This document shows, in pieces, positions 1 through 7,027 of a stretch of DNA of 22,523 bases (its first letter is position 1; the number at the start of each line of letters is the position of its first letter). The stretch comes from a bacterium (GTDB lineage Bacteria > Patescibacteriota > Minisyncoccia > Phycocordibacterales > Phycocordibacteraceae), in NCBI GenBank assembly GCA_021781865.1, contig JAJXVZ010000009.1, positions 1-22,523 of the forward strand. Reading direction: 5' to 3'. The notes beneath the pieces were generated by a model. That model saw only the letters and a list, made by a program, of their open reading frames with translations, did no database searches and was not told where the DNA came from. Made by a program: the position numbers and the translations under genes.

Positions 1-792
1 GCCAATAGTTTGAATAGGAATGAAATTGTTCCCTGCGATTTCCTGCCACATATGCGGTGCAGAGTAGATGCCAACGCGAATGTTCTCGGTATTCAGGTAA
101 TCGATCGCGCCCTGTATCGTCGCGTCGTTTACCGCGGGATTAGTAGACCAGCTATTGGCCTCTTCTATATCAAGCCACCAAAGCGAAGAAGATACGCTGC
201 TACTCTTTGTATAATTATAAGCGTCATGGGCTGCATTGTACCCGTAATTATAACCCTCACAAGCAGTGGGCTCCGTACTCGTCGCCGTACTTAGCACGCA
301 TGATTTCGGGCCGTTTATATGCCCGATCACTGTACTGCCATAAGGCGCATTCAGATTCATGTAAAGCGTCGGGGCCGCACCCAGTCCGAATCTTGCCCAG
401 GAATATTCTGAGACGAGTCGACCATTATGGACGAATGCCTTGCCACCTGTAATACCGACGATGCCGAAATTAAATCCAATAGAGGGATACGCAAACGTGT
501 TATAAGATAAATCATAACCGACATTACTCGCGATATATGAACTGCCCACGACAGAAACATGATGGGGGATATCTGGTAGAGATATGGGAGGATCGATGGA
601 TTGTTTGATTTGAGTTGTTTGCGACAGTTGAGGGTCAAGGATGCGCTGCACATCGGCCACAATCGCCTGGCCGACATTAAACGCTTGCAATAGACCAATG
701 ATCGCATTCACTTGTGTTGCGGTCATGGTCGAAGCGATTGATACTGACGGAATGAAAAGCAACGCGATGAACATAAATAGCCACTTCTTCAT
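1..792 (-). CDS. Secreted GH25/DUF1906-like glycoside hydrolase domain protein (3' end outside window)
   Basis: Open from an ATG at 792 to the window edge, giving 264 residues with no stop, so the C-terminus is missing. Residues 1-20 are a signal peptide (MKKWLFMFIALLF, cleavage near SIA-S). Residues about 22-52 form the helical linker 'IIGLLQAFNVGQAIVADVQ', a type common in exported Parcubacteria proteins. From about residue 90 the sequence looks like a TIM-barrel lysozyme-like domain: 'GYDLSYNTFAYP' early, an acidic strand 'WWLDIEEANSWS', then 'IQGAIDYL' and 'VGIYSAPHMW', as in GH25 or DUF1906 proteins. The likely role is cleaving or binding cell-wall polysaccharide outside the cell. No Shine-Dalgarno is visible; TACACT lies six bases before the ATG. 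The export call is firm, the fold likely, the substrate unknown. Confidence 0.72.
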   Translation of the reverse strand, partial: MKKWLFMFIALLFIPSVSIASTMTATQVNAIIGLLQAFNVGQAIVADVQRILDPQLSQTTQIKQSIDPPISLPDIPHHVSVVGSSYIASNVGYDLSYNTFAYPSIGFNFGIVGITGGKAFVHNGRLVSEYSWARFGLGAAPTLYMNLNAPYGSTVIGHINGPKSCVLSTATSTEPTACEGYNYGYNAAHDAYNYTKSSSVSSSLWWLDIEEANSWSTNPAVNDATIQGAIDYLNTENIRVGIYSAPHMWQEIAGNNFIPIQTIG

Positions 793-899
793 AAAGTAAG
801 TGTAGCGCACGACTCATGCAATTCATATGTTTGCTTTCCACCACAACTCTTCGTATTTCCTCGTTATTTTTCTTTTAGGTTCAATTTCTGAACCCGTCG

Positions 900-959
900 T
901 TACGATATGTAGGCGACTTCAGAATCAATAACCGCTCTGATTTGCAGCGCTCGCTGTAT
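900..959 (-). pseudogene. Remnant of the 3' end of a Nudix hydrolase gene
   Basis: On the minus strand this stretch translates to IQRALQIRAVIDSEVAYIS followed by a stop. It matches the last residues of the intact Nudix protein at 6210-6722 (MQRALQIKAIMDSEVAYVS, stop). Similarity continues about 20 bases past the stop, into a T-arm-like word, and ends abruptly near 960, just before the end of lysS. No start or upstream part is present. It is a leftover of a duplicated or deleted Nudix gene, not a gene. Confidence 0.8.
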
Positions 960-973
960 AAATATATATGAAT

Positions 974-2443
974 TTATTTTAACCGCTCCCTCATTAAAGG
1001 GAATATTTGGGTCTCCCGGATACTTTTCCCCGCTAGAAAACTAAATAGTCGCTCTGAAACGCCGAATCCAAACGTAGGCGGCATGCCGTACTCCATTGCT
1101 TCTACATACTCGAAGTCAGCCATCTGAGCTTCTTCGTCTCCAGCGTCTCTAAGCGCCTGCTGACTTTCGAAGCGTGCACGTTGATCTACTGGATCGTTAA
1201 GCTCATTGAACGCTTTCCCCACCTCACTTCCCCCCAAAAGAATCTGGAACCGGTCTACTACGCGAGGGTCATTTTTTGACTTTTTCGCGAGCGGCTCAAG
1301 ATACACAGGCATTCCAGTGAGAATTACTGGACCACCAATGGTCTTTCGAATCTGTTTCCAAAGAAAATCTACGGCGCGTTCAGTTTCGGTTATCTCCCCG
1401 TCATATGTAGAATCGAAGTGCTCCCTAATAAGATTTCTCCCTTCATTTGGTGTCTGACTAACCTCTCGCGGATCAAAGCTATACTTGTTCTGCATTAATT
1501 CGTTATAGTCGAGAGTTTTCCACTCCTCACCAAGGTCAACCGCGTGTTCTCCCATAGTAAACTGCAAAGTTCCAAATGTGTCTTGCGCTATCTTTCGATA
1601 GAGCTCGATAACCATTGGTATGCCTTTGCGTGCATCTTTATATGCCTCGTAGAATTCAAAATGGGTATAATCTTGTGCATGTTCATAAGACATACCCTCA
1701 TTCCGAAACACTCTCCCAATCTCAAAGACTTTTGGTAATCCACCGATGATGAGCTTCTTATGCCATAACTCATGAGAGATGCGTAGGTACACCTCAATAT
1801 CGAGTGCGTTATGTCGCGTAATGAATGGGCGTGCTTCCGCGCCACCAGTCTTCGTTTCAAGTATCGGAGTCTCCACTTCAATGAAACCACGCTCGAGCAT
1901 AAAGGAACGAATGACATTCCAGAAAACGGATCTTTTCTTTATTAATTCGGAAACTTCTGGATTAAGCAACATGTCAAGATAACGTTTCCGATATCGCTCG
2001 TCTTCATCCTTCAATCCAAACCACTCGTCAGGCACTTGGCGCATACTCTTAGCAAGCATGCGCCATGAAGAAGCAAGGAGAGAATTCATTCCTCGTTTTG
2101 TAACAAAGGCTATACCGGATACTTCAATAAAATCACTTATGCTGACAAACTCCAGAAATTGATCAAATGCCTGATCGCCAACTTCATCTTTTTTAATGAG
2201 CACTTGTACACGTCCGGTTCCATCAAAAAGATCCACAAACACGAGGCCGCCCTGATCTCGCAAAGACATTATTCTCCCCCCGAGAGTTACAATTTGTCTT
2301 TCATCAAGAAGCTCCTGAAATGAAGCTAGGAATGCAATATTATCGTGCGTACGATCTGATTCTGCAGGATACGGATCAATCCCAGCTTGCTGCATCAATT
2401 CTAGCTTCTTCAAGCGTTCCGACCTGAGATCATCCGTGGCCAT
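974..2443 (-). CDS. lysS: Lysyl-tRNA synthetase, class II
   Basis: Charges tRNA-Lys with lysine using ATP in the cytoplasm. It has 489 residues, normal for the family. The N-terminal OB-fold anticodon domain covers about residues 50-135 ('VTLGGRIMSLRDQGGLVF'). Class II motif 1 lies near 165-195 ('GFIEVETPIL'), motif 2 near 243-265 ('VFEIGRVFRNEGMSYEH') and motif 3 near 459-477 ('GFGVSERLF', 'SIRETQIFP'). The start ATG at 2443 has no Shine-Dalgarno; TATACT lies 11 bases upstream, suggesting a very short leader. This is the housekeeping LysRS. An unrelated class I LysRS homologue lies at 7689-9203, which makes the pairing notable. No operon partner is evident. Confidence 0.97.
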   Translation of the reverse strand: MATDDLRSERLKKLELMQQAGIDPYPAESDRTHDNIAFLASFQELLDERQIVTLGGRIMSLRDQGGLVFVDLFDGTGRVQVLIKKDEVGDQAFDQFLEFVSISDFIEVSGIAFVTKRGMNSLLASSWRMLAKSMRQVPDEWFGLKDEDERYRKRYLDMLLNPEVSELIKKRSVFWNVIRSFMLERGFIEVETPILETKTGGAEARPFITRHNALDIEVYLRISHELWHKKLIIGGLPKVFEIGRVFRNEGMSYEHAQDYTHFEFYEAYKDARKGIPMVIELYRKIAQDTFGTLQFTMGEHAVDLGEEWKTLDYNELMQNKYSFDPREVSQTPNEGRNLIREHFDSTYDGEITETERAVDFLWKQIRKTIGGPVILTGMPVYLEPLAKKSKNDPRVVDRFQILLGGSEVGKAFNELNDPVDQRARFESQQALRDAGDEEAQMADFEYVEAMEYGMPPTFGFGVSERLFSFLAGKSIRETQIFPLMRERLK

Positions 2444-2787
2444 ATATTGGCTTCAGTATAAGCTAATTGTGTTGTTTGATCTATATATTCCATCTTATGA
2501 TTTCCTTACCCCTCAATAGGGCCGGGATCAGAAACTCGTGTATTCGTTAGCTTTTCCCAGTTCGATTCCAGCTCCCCTGTTCAAAAGAGTTCTTTCACGA
2601 TTCTTCTCTCTTTAGCGGCGGATCGGTATGGGTTTGAGATATTTTTAAGATTTTTTAGAGTATTCTCGTCGATTTGATGGATTTGTTCCTACAAAAGTCT
2701 TTTGTCTGCTTGAAAGATGTGTAGTGTATATGAGAAGCATTGCGACAAATGCAATGCATAAGAGGCCAATATATTGTATGGAGGTAT
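2444..2787. other. Intergenic region with tRNA T-arm-like word
   Basis: No coding frame stands out in these 344 bases. At 2557-2586 is a 30-base word containing GTTCGATTCC, the consensus T-loop of a tRNA. It matches 13221-13250 at 28 of 30 positions. A second stretch near 2612-2660 ('tcggtatgggtttgag') resembles 5010-5055, in the intergenic region before another accessory gene. These look like decayed copies of a shared intergenic module. The right end holds the A/T-rich downstream region of the propeller gene, without an obvious hairpin terminator. Confidence 0.6.
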
Positions 2788-3861
2788 TTATGGTTTTATT
2801 TTAATTCTTGTTATGGTACTTGACCTACTGTTCACTACCCATATTGAATTTGTCACCGGGTCAAAAGCTGCGCTTGTAGGTCCGTAACCAACTGGATAAT
2901 CAGTCTTGGCACCAGTAACAACGTCAATCTTGCTAACATTATTCGAAGCATAGTTCGTAACCCATACTGATTTTGTGACTGGATCGAAAGTGACGCTCGT
3001 TGGCCGATTCCCAACTGGATACGTAGCATCAACGGCGCCTGTGAATGCATTAAGTTTTGTTACAGTATTCGAATCTCTGTTTGCCACCCATACAGAATTT
3101 GTGACTGGGTCAAAAGCGACTCCATAAGGACTTTTGCCGACAGCATATACTCCGAGAAGAACGCCTGTGGAAACATCAAGTTTTGTCACGCTATTAATTC
3201 CCCTGTCAGTGACCCATATAGATTTGGTACGTTGGTCAAAGGCGATTCCGTTTGGATAAATAAATGGTTCGTAAGGAATAGTTGACGTACCGACAGTATA
3301 AACACCTTCGGTTACGCCGGTGGATGCATTAAGCTTCGTCACAATGTTTGAGTCTTCAGTGGTCACCCATACAGAGTTCGTAATCGGCTCAAAGAGAATA
3401 GCACTGGGGGAAGATTGGAGTGTTGCACTAGGACTGGGCTGAGCGCCAACAGCGTATGTACCAATGAGGGCGCCGGTGGATGCATTAAGCTTCGTTATGT
3501 TACTTGCACCCGAATTAGCAATCCACACTGAATTAGTGAACGGGTCAAAAGCAACTGCCTGTGGAGCAACCCCAGCGGAGAAAGTGGTCGTGGTGGCATC
3601 AAAGACATTGAACTTTGTCACTATACCTGGTATCGCGGTTGTCGATGAGGATGTATCGTAGTTAGCGCCAACAATCCACAGTGAATTTGAAGACGAATCG
3701 AAAGTAATAGCGTAAGGATAGTGCTCAATGACACTCGTGTTCGCGTTCGACTGCTGTACGTATCCATACCAACTGATTCCACCAATAATAATTATTACTA
3801 AGACAACGATACCAGTGAGACCCCTATGACGTCTTGACTTTTCAATCTGCTCATATTCCAT
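2788..3861 (-). CDS. Membrane-anchored seven-bladed YVTN-type beta-propeller protein
   Basis: 357 residues. The N-terminus is short and basic (RRHRG) followed by one membrane segment at about 15-35 ('LTGIVVLVIIIIGGISWYGY'), so the rest is probably displayed outside the membrane. The remainder is seven repeats of about 41-52 residues, each with the pattern 'xPxxVAFDPVTNSVWVxN', then 'SNxVTKLN', 'TG' and 'YPVG', which is the YVTN/NHL propeller repeat. Seven blades make a closed ring. Such proteins bind partners or surfaces; there is no catalytic motif and the ligand is unknown. The blades are similar at DNA level, so copy number could vary. The start at 3861 has no Shine-Dalgarno; TAAACT lies six bases upstream. 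It is divergent from the small gene at 3926. Confidence 0.9.
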   Translation of the reverse strand: MEYEQIEKSRRHRGLTGIVVLVIIIIGGISWYGYVQQSNANTSVIEHYPYAITFDSSSNSLWIVGANYDTSSSTTAIPGIVTKFNVFDATTTTFSAGVAPQAVAFDPFTNSVWIANSGASNITKLNASTGALIGTYAVGAQPSPSATLQSSPSAILFEPITNSVWVTTEDSNIVTKLNASTGVTEGVYTVGTSTIPYEPFIYPNGIAFDQRTKSIWVTDRGINSVTKLDVSTGVLLGVYAVGKSPYGVAFDPVTNSVWVANRDSNTVTKLNAFTGAVDATYPVGNRPTSVTFDPVTKSVWVTNYASNNVSKIDVVTGAKTDYPVGYGPTSAAFDPVTNSIWVVNSRSSTITRIKIKP

Positions 3862-3925
3862 AAGTTTAGTTTAACATAATTACAAAACAAAAATATAGAA
3901 TCTCCCCACCTCCTATACACTTTGT

Positions 3926-4180
3926 GTGAGTGGAAATTATCAACTTTCACGCACAAAGTATGGAAAAGAAAAAAGCATTGAACGCGAAGTATCCAGATAC
4001 AACAAGCTCCGCGCAGCCACACGAGATCCTAAAGACAAAATCAAAGCAGACGAAATGGATATACGACGATATGCAAAATATTTACTCCAGAGCGGTACGG
4101 TACAAGAGAAACGCGACTTACTCGAATACATGCGTGGCAAGATTGTGATGAAGGATCGGAAAATCACACTCGAGAAATAA
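3926..4180 (+). CDS. Small protein resembling the C-terminal tail of a site-specific recombinase; possibly a remnant
   Basis: 84 residues from a GTG at 3926; a TAG in frame at 3896 prevents a longer form. The sequence is highly charged and helical. Its end ('YAKYLLQSGTVQEKRDLL', then 'KIVMKDRKITLEK') has the flavour of the extreme C-terminus of large serine recombinases, where a helix with 'GxxEEKRELL' precedes a short strand. No catalytic or DNA-binding domain is present. It could be a scar of a mobile element or a small gene in its own right: TATACA lies six bases before the GTG, the spacing seen at neighbouring genes. The overlapping frame from 3930 is less likely. The family assignment comes from pattern memory only. 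Confidence 0.45.
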   Translation: MSGNYQLSRTKYGKEKSIEREVSRYNKLRAATRDPKDKIKADEMDIRRYAKYLLQSGTVQEKRDLLEYMRGKIVMKDRKITLEK

Positions 4181-4190
4181 GGAGGCGTAT

Positions 4191-4793
4191 TCAAGATTTT
4201 AAGTAAGTACAGAAACCCTTACCAAATTCCGTTACAGAAATAAATGGTGCACCCTTCCCTACATTATAGTTCCGCCCATTTGTCCTGTCGTGGAGAATTC
4301 CAAGACTGATGAGGTCATAAAGGTTATTTGTGTGTTGCCCTGGAATGTCATCAATCTGATAATTTGGATCATCCCTGGTAACATCGACTTTTGCGAGAGT
4401 TTCTATATCTGCTTCTGTCAGTTGAGAAAGAGTGTGCACATATTTCTCGAGCGGAAATTGTTTTTTATTTTCTACTTTCGTAAAGCCTATAAAAATATTC
4501 TTCATGATTTCCCGTTTCATTTCAGATCTTTCCCTCAAAAAGTTCTCTAGGGTGAAGACGAAAGCATCTTGGAACTGTTCAGTGTTTAATATTTCCGTAG
4601 TGAATGTTCCAGAGTCATCGTGTATGAACTCAGCAAAGTTCAGAGCACGACCCTGTCTAAGACTCATTCCTGCCCCGAACAGTGCTTTTGCTAAACCCCA
4701 GGCAATAGCGAGGCCGGGATTGCTAGCAGCGATTATGGCATCGGCGGTATTTAAAGCACTTGATTTTAGTAGTTGCTTATCTTTTTCTTGCAT
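4191..4793 (-). CDS. Hypothetical protein with hydrophobic N-terminal helix and winged-helix-like C-terminus
   Basis: 200 residues, not recognised. Residues about 15-45 are rich in alanine and hydrophobics ('ADAIIAASNPGLAIAWGLAK') and could be a membrane-active or buried helix. The middle is charged and helical ('NFLRERSEMKREIMKNIFIG'). The C-terminal 70 residues ('NNLYDLISLGILHDR', then 'ISVTEFGKGFCTYL') resemble the last strands of a small winged-helix module in which 'LTxxGxxF' closes the domain. A TATAAG box lies about eight bases before the ATG. It faces the recombinase-like fragment tail to tail, with ten bases between them. Repeat copy A lies upstream. It is probably an accessory gene carried with that repeat; function unknown. 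Confidence 0.7.
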   Translation of the reverse strand: MQEKDKQLLKSSALNTADAIIAASNPGLAIAWGLAKALFGAGMSLRQGRALNFAEFIHDDSGTFTTEILNTEQFQDAFVFTLENFLRERSEMKREIMKNIFIGFTKVENKKQFPLEKYVHTLSQLTEADIETLAKVDVTRDDPNYQIDDIPGQHTNNLYDLISLGILHDRTNGRNYNVGKGAPFISVTEFGKGFCTYLKS

Positions 4794-4822
4794 GAGGAAA
4801 TCTTATATCGATCTTGGTCTGT

Positions 4823-4851
4823 GCGAAAGGCGCCACTTGGGCGCCTTTCGC
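4823..4851. terminator. Strong 12-bp hairpin, terminator-like
   Basis: A perfect 12-bp stem with a five-base loop (ACTTG) inside repeat copy A. On the plus strand it is followed by a short T run (tggtttt), on the minus strand by none. It could stop minus-strand transcripts from 5114-5587, or end a small RNA from the repeat. Termination is inferred from structure alone. Confidence 0.5.
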
Positions 4852-4954
4852 TGGTTTTGAGCCTCTCGGTCTTGAACTGACTTTCGGCATTTTCGATGCC
4901 GAACGATCTGCATTGCAGGCCGCACTACCGTGTTGCACAGGCCGATACTGTACC
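4823..4954. repeat. 132-bp intergenic repeat, copy A
   Basis: Near-identical to 6028-6159: same length, about ten mismatches, and the first 70 bases almost perfect. It begins with a 12-bp perfect hairpin (GCGAAAGGCGCC at 4823-4834 against 4840-4851). It then contains a second stem whose arms are TTCGGCAT and ATGCCGAA read on the minus strand. The word ACCGTGTTGC follows, which also marks the 3' end and flank of the tRNA-fMet gene at 13448. It ends in a degenerate GGTACTGTACC palindrome. It lies upstream of the gene at 4793. It may be an RNA with a terminator, or a recombination site. Confidence 0.9.
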
Positions 4955-5113
4955 AACTAGCGCAAGCAACCCAAAGGTTGTCCTGTTGATCTTCCCTCCC
5001 TAACGACGGGAGTCGGTATGGGGTTGGTTTGAGGTGACTGTGGGGTTTTCTAGCAATTTTGTGTGTCGAACACAGGGACCGATACCGTATGAGGAGTACG
5101 TCCGTTAGTCCTC
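4955..5113. other. Intergenic region with small hairpins and repeat words
   Basis: With copy A this makes a 320-base stretch without a gene. It holds a short hairpin (CAACC, loop CAAA, GGTTG) near 4969-4982. The word near 5010-5035 ('gtcggtatggggttgg') resembles 2619-2640. No coding frame is convincing. Confidence 0.5.
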
Positions 5114-5587
5114 TTAGTCTGAGGTGCTGGTCATTAGCGGGGTAATTTGCACAATAACTTGCATTCCTGTGCTCTGTTCGAAGATCGTATCCATCGCATC
5201 AGCTACAGCAACAAGGCTCATGAAAAGTAGGACTGTGTTTGCTTCAACGCCTGCCTCTGCAGCCTCTCTTGCAGCCCGGGCTCCTTGGTCAGCGGATTTG
5301 TGTAACCCGGTAAGCGACTTAGCAAGTTCGAGGCCATCTTGGTCTTGTGCCCCCTTTGAGGCATTTCTTGCGACATCCTCAAGAGCACTGGCGGCAATTG
5401 ACAACAGCTTGAAACCCGAATAAATGCTATCCATTTTCTCCTTAACTTCAGTCTTCTTGTGTGTATGAACGTAAGCAATATCTGCCCCCAATCTCTGGAA
5501 GATGTCATATGTCCACGCCGGCATTTCCTTCACTGTACGGGGCAGGTATTTCTCCAATTCCTTTAGATTCTCTTGCGGGTCAGCCAT
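5114..5587 (-). CDS. Hypothetical helical protein
   Basis: 157 residues, unrecognised. It is predicted mostly alpha-helical and alanine-rich in the middle ('DQGARAAREAAEAGVEANT'). One moderately hydrophobic stretch at about 115-135 ('TVLLFMSLVAVADAMDTIF') may be a buried or membrane helix. There are no cysteines and no signal peptide. The ATG at 5587 is preceded by a weak AGAGAG ribosome binding site and, at 5620-5625, a perfect TATAAT box. It lies with the 89-residue gene between repeat copies A and B, which may mark the pair as one inserted cassette. Function cannot be assigned. Confidence 0.7.
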   Translation of the reverse strand: MADPQENLKELEKYLPRTVKEMPAWTYDIFQRLGADIAYVHTHKKTEVKEKMDSIYSGFKLLSIAASALEDVARNASKGAQDQDGLELAKSLTGLHKSADQGARAAREAAEAGVEANTVLLFMSLVAVADAMDTIFEQSTGMQVIVQITPLMTSTSD

Positions 5588-5619
5588 GCGAGTCTCTCTT
5601 TTATTTAGTGGTCGTTATT

Positions 5620-5625
5620 ATTATA
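5620..5625 (-). promoter_or_regulatory. Candidate -10 box for the gene at 5114-5587
   Basis: A perfect TATAAT on the minus strand, about 32 bases before the ATG at 5587. No good -35 hexamer is seen at 17 bases; TTCCGG lies there. This is a weak to moderate call. Confidence 0.4.
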
Positions 5626-5670
5626 CATTGTGCACAAACAGACCGGAAACTCGACTCAAATCGAGGCAAC

Positions 5671-5940
5671 CTAAACCCGAGCGGTTGAAGTTACATCAAC
5701 AAAGTTATTATTGATCCATTTGTATTGCTGATTTCCGCGTCTTTCTTTCAAGCGATACTCTAGTAGCGCATCTGATTGACGTACCCAGTCTATACCCGCA
5801 GCTTCGGCGAGTAGCATACTGAGGTATGAGATGTGAAATGTCACAACCTTTGATTTGTCGTCGGTACTTGTAACCAACTCTCGGCGCAAGAACACTGGCC
5901 CGCTCTCAGTTACTGTCAAAAAGAAGTTACTGTTTGCCAT
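5671..5940 (-). CDS. Small hypothetical protein
   Basis: 89 residues from the ATG at 5940 (MANSNFFLTVTESG). A longer frame opens at 6027, but its extra residues run into repeat copy B and overlap the candidate promoter, so the inner start is preferred. The protein begins with a strand-like section ('FFLTVTESGPVFLRRELV') and then a helical section ('HISYLSMLLAEAAGIDWVR'). No known motif was recognised. It lies upstream of the 157-residue gene in the same direction, 83 bases away, between the two long repeats. Confidence 0.55.
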   Translation of the reverse strand: MANSNFFLTVTESGPVFLRRELVTSTDDKSKVVTFHISYLSMLLAEAAGIDWVRQSDALLEYRLKERRGNQQYKWINNNFVDVTSTARV

Positions 5941-5967
5941 AAAGGAAAAGTTAGCTCGTATGTATAC

Positions 5968-5973
5968 ATTATA
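5968..5973 (-). promoter_or_regulatory. Candidate -10 box for the 89-residue gene
   Basis: A perfect TATAAT on the minus strand, 27 bases before the ATG at 5940. No clear -35 partner is visible. It supports the inner start of that gene. Confidence 0.4.
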
Positions 5974-6027
5974 CGGCCGCAAATCACGGATTAGTGGGCA
6001 CATGGCAGAGCACCACAGTACTCGCAA

Positions 6028-6159
6028 GCAAAAGGCGCCACTTGGGCGCCTTTCGCTGGTTTTGAGCCTCTCGGTCTTGAACTGACTTTCGGCATTTTCG
6101 ATGCTGGGCGGTCTGCATTGCAGGCCGCACTACCGTGTTGCCCGAGGCGGTACTGTACC
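6028..6159. repeat. 132-bp intergenic repeat, copy B
   Basis: Direct-orientation partner of 4823-4954. The main differences fall in two clusters, near 6104-6110 and 6142-6150. The second-stem arm is weakened here: CAGCAT replaces CGGCAT on the minus strand. The first hairpin is kept apart from one base. The right end carries a perfect GGTACTGTACC palindrome at 6149-6159, also found at 6806-6816 and, with the central base changed, at 13393-13403. Confidence 0.9.
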
Positions 6160-6209
6160 CGCACCCATATTTTGCCACGCTCGGTGCAGTTCGATTTCTG
6201 CGCCCATCA

Positions 6210-6722
6210 TTACGATACGTATGCGACTTCAGAATCCATAATTGCCTTTATTTGTAATGCTCGCTGCATGATATGATCGCCAACTATTCCCCAATCGAAA
6301 TACTGTTTGTAATCCTTCGGATCGATGAGTTCAATCTTCGTAATATCTCCATCTGGGTCGCTGACGAATGGGCCATATGGTTCGACTAAACACACAGATC
6401 GCGTCTGGGACACAATTCGCTCTGGTTCGAATATGTCTTGATAGCCGATGAAGCGTTGCTTGAGTACCCGCATGTTCGTCTCTTCCTTCACTTCTCTCCT
6501 TGCGGCATCTCGGGCACTCTCTCCCTCCTCTACTCCACCGCCTGCCGGAGTCCAATACCCCTTACTTCCCGCGTACACAACAACCATCTTATCTTTGTAG
6601 AAACAGTATGCGTGCACACCTGAAATCTTTTTATCGCCGAGATCCCTCTCGCTTTCAATATCGCGATAGACAACATCCAATACCTGACCTGAACGATTGG
6701 TGAGTGTGGACTTAATTTCCAT
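6210..6722 (-). CDS. Nudix hydrolase
   Basis: 170 residues. The Nudix box is at residues 62-84: G62, E68, then R76-E77-V78-K79-E80-E81, with asparagine N83 where the consensus has glycine. The glutamates that bind the metal are present, so hydrolysis of a nucleoside diphosphate linked to another group is expected; the substrate cannot be read from the sequence. Strands before the box ('GVHAYCFYKDKMVVVY', 'YWTPAGGG') fit the fold. The start at 6722 has no Shine-Dalgarno; TACTAT lies seven bases upstream. A second, broken copy of its 3' end lies at 900-959. It is a single gene between repeat modules B and C. Confidence 0.92.
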   Translation of the reverse strand: MEIKSTLTNRSGQVLDVVYRDIESERDLGDKKISGVHAYCFYKDKMVVVYAGSKGYWTPAGGGVEEGESARDAARREVKEETNMRVLKQRFIGYQDIFEPERIVSQTRSVCLVEPYGPFVSDPDGDITKIELIDPKDYKQYFDWGIVGDHIMQRALQIKAIMDSEVAYVS

Positions 6723-6744
6723 TAGACGAATAGTACATCGTATA

Positions 6745-6782
6745 AACGTAAAAGTCGCGACACTCGTCGCGACTTTTACGTT
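6745..6782. terminator. Perfect 17-bp hairpin, bidirectional terminator-like
   Basis: The arms are AACGTAAAAGTCGCGAC (6745-6761) and its complement (6766-6782) with loop ACTC. The arm ends are A/T-rich, giving short U tracts on either strand. It follows, on the minus strand, the decayed tRNA-like copy at 6861-6902. The hairpin after the real tRNA-fMet has the same relative position. Confidence 0.6.
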
Positions 6783-6860
6783 CTTTCCGAAGCTTCATGC
6801 CTGGCGGTACTGTACCCGATTTCAGAGATTTCTGATGGGGGACGGTACTTGACACTGACT

Positions 6861-6902
6861 CACAACCGTGTTGCCGGGTCCATAATCGAATCGACGATTT
6901 CG
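6861..6902 (-). pseudogene. Decayed copy of the 3' end of tRNA-fMet plus flank
   Basis: It aligns to 13439-13480. The flank and acceptor end (CACAACCGTGTTGC on the plus strand) are identical over 14 bases, then the T-loop core AATCGAA and the CGACG arm are kept. The partner arm of the T-stem is ruined, so it cannot fold as a tRNA. Similarity continues leftward through AGTACCG-like and GGTACTGTACC words to a hairpin, as at the true tRNA. Confidence 0.7.
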
Positions 6903-6915
6903 TCCTGTATTTGCT

Positions 6916-6983
6916 AGAGTTCGATTCCTATCCCCATTTTTTACCTTACTCACTATAGTTCGATTCCGGTGCCCATCATTTAC
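6916..6983. repeat. Two tandem T-arm-like words upstream of peptidase E
   Basis: Two copies of AGTTCGATTCC followed by a C-rich block (6917-6940 and 6957-6980), 40 bases apart. Related words lie at 879-904, 2557-2586, 6186-6211 and 13221-13250. All six are in plus orientation and none is part of a foldable tRNA. With the hairpin at 6745 and the decayed tRNA end, they fill the 312-base gap between the Nudix and peptidase E genes. Confidence 0.6.
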
Positions 6984-6998
6984 AGCCAGTATCACAAA

Positions 6999-7027
6999 TT
7001 TACTCTCACAGAGAGTACGTGTATTCT
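6999..7027 (+). promoter_or_regulatory. Candidate promoter of peptidase E
   Basis: TTTACT (6999-7004), a 17-base spacer, then TATTCT (7022-7027), followed by only seven bases before the ATG at 7035. The spacing predicts a leaderless or nearly leaderless mRNA. Confidence 0.45.

Noticed and set aside
357..707. Minus-strand ORF of 116 codons
   Set aside because: It is out of frame with the long open frame from 792, which has a signal peptide and domain-like composition and runs off the window.
2519..2586. Possible tRNA on the plus strand ending in the T-arm-like word
   Set aside because: The T-stem arms are not complementary and no acceptor or anticodon arm fits; at most a fossil.
3930..4148. 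Overlapping plus-strand ORF of 72 codons
   Set aside because: Its residues lack family-like patterning, whereas the frame from 3926 has recombinase-tail-like residues and ends cleanly.
5941..6027. Longer start for the 89-residue gene
   Set aside because: The extension would overlap the TATAAT box at 5968; the added residues are cysteine-rich and unlike a normal N-terminus.
4823..6159. Integron gene-cassette array with attC sites
   Set aside because: The gene-repeat-gene layout is suggestive, but no RYYYAAC/GTTRRRY core pairs or integron integrase are seen.
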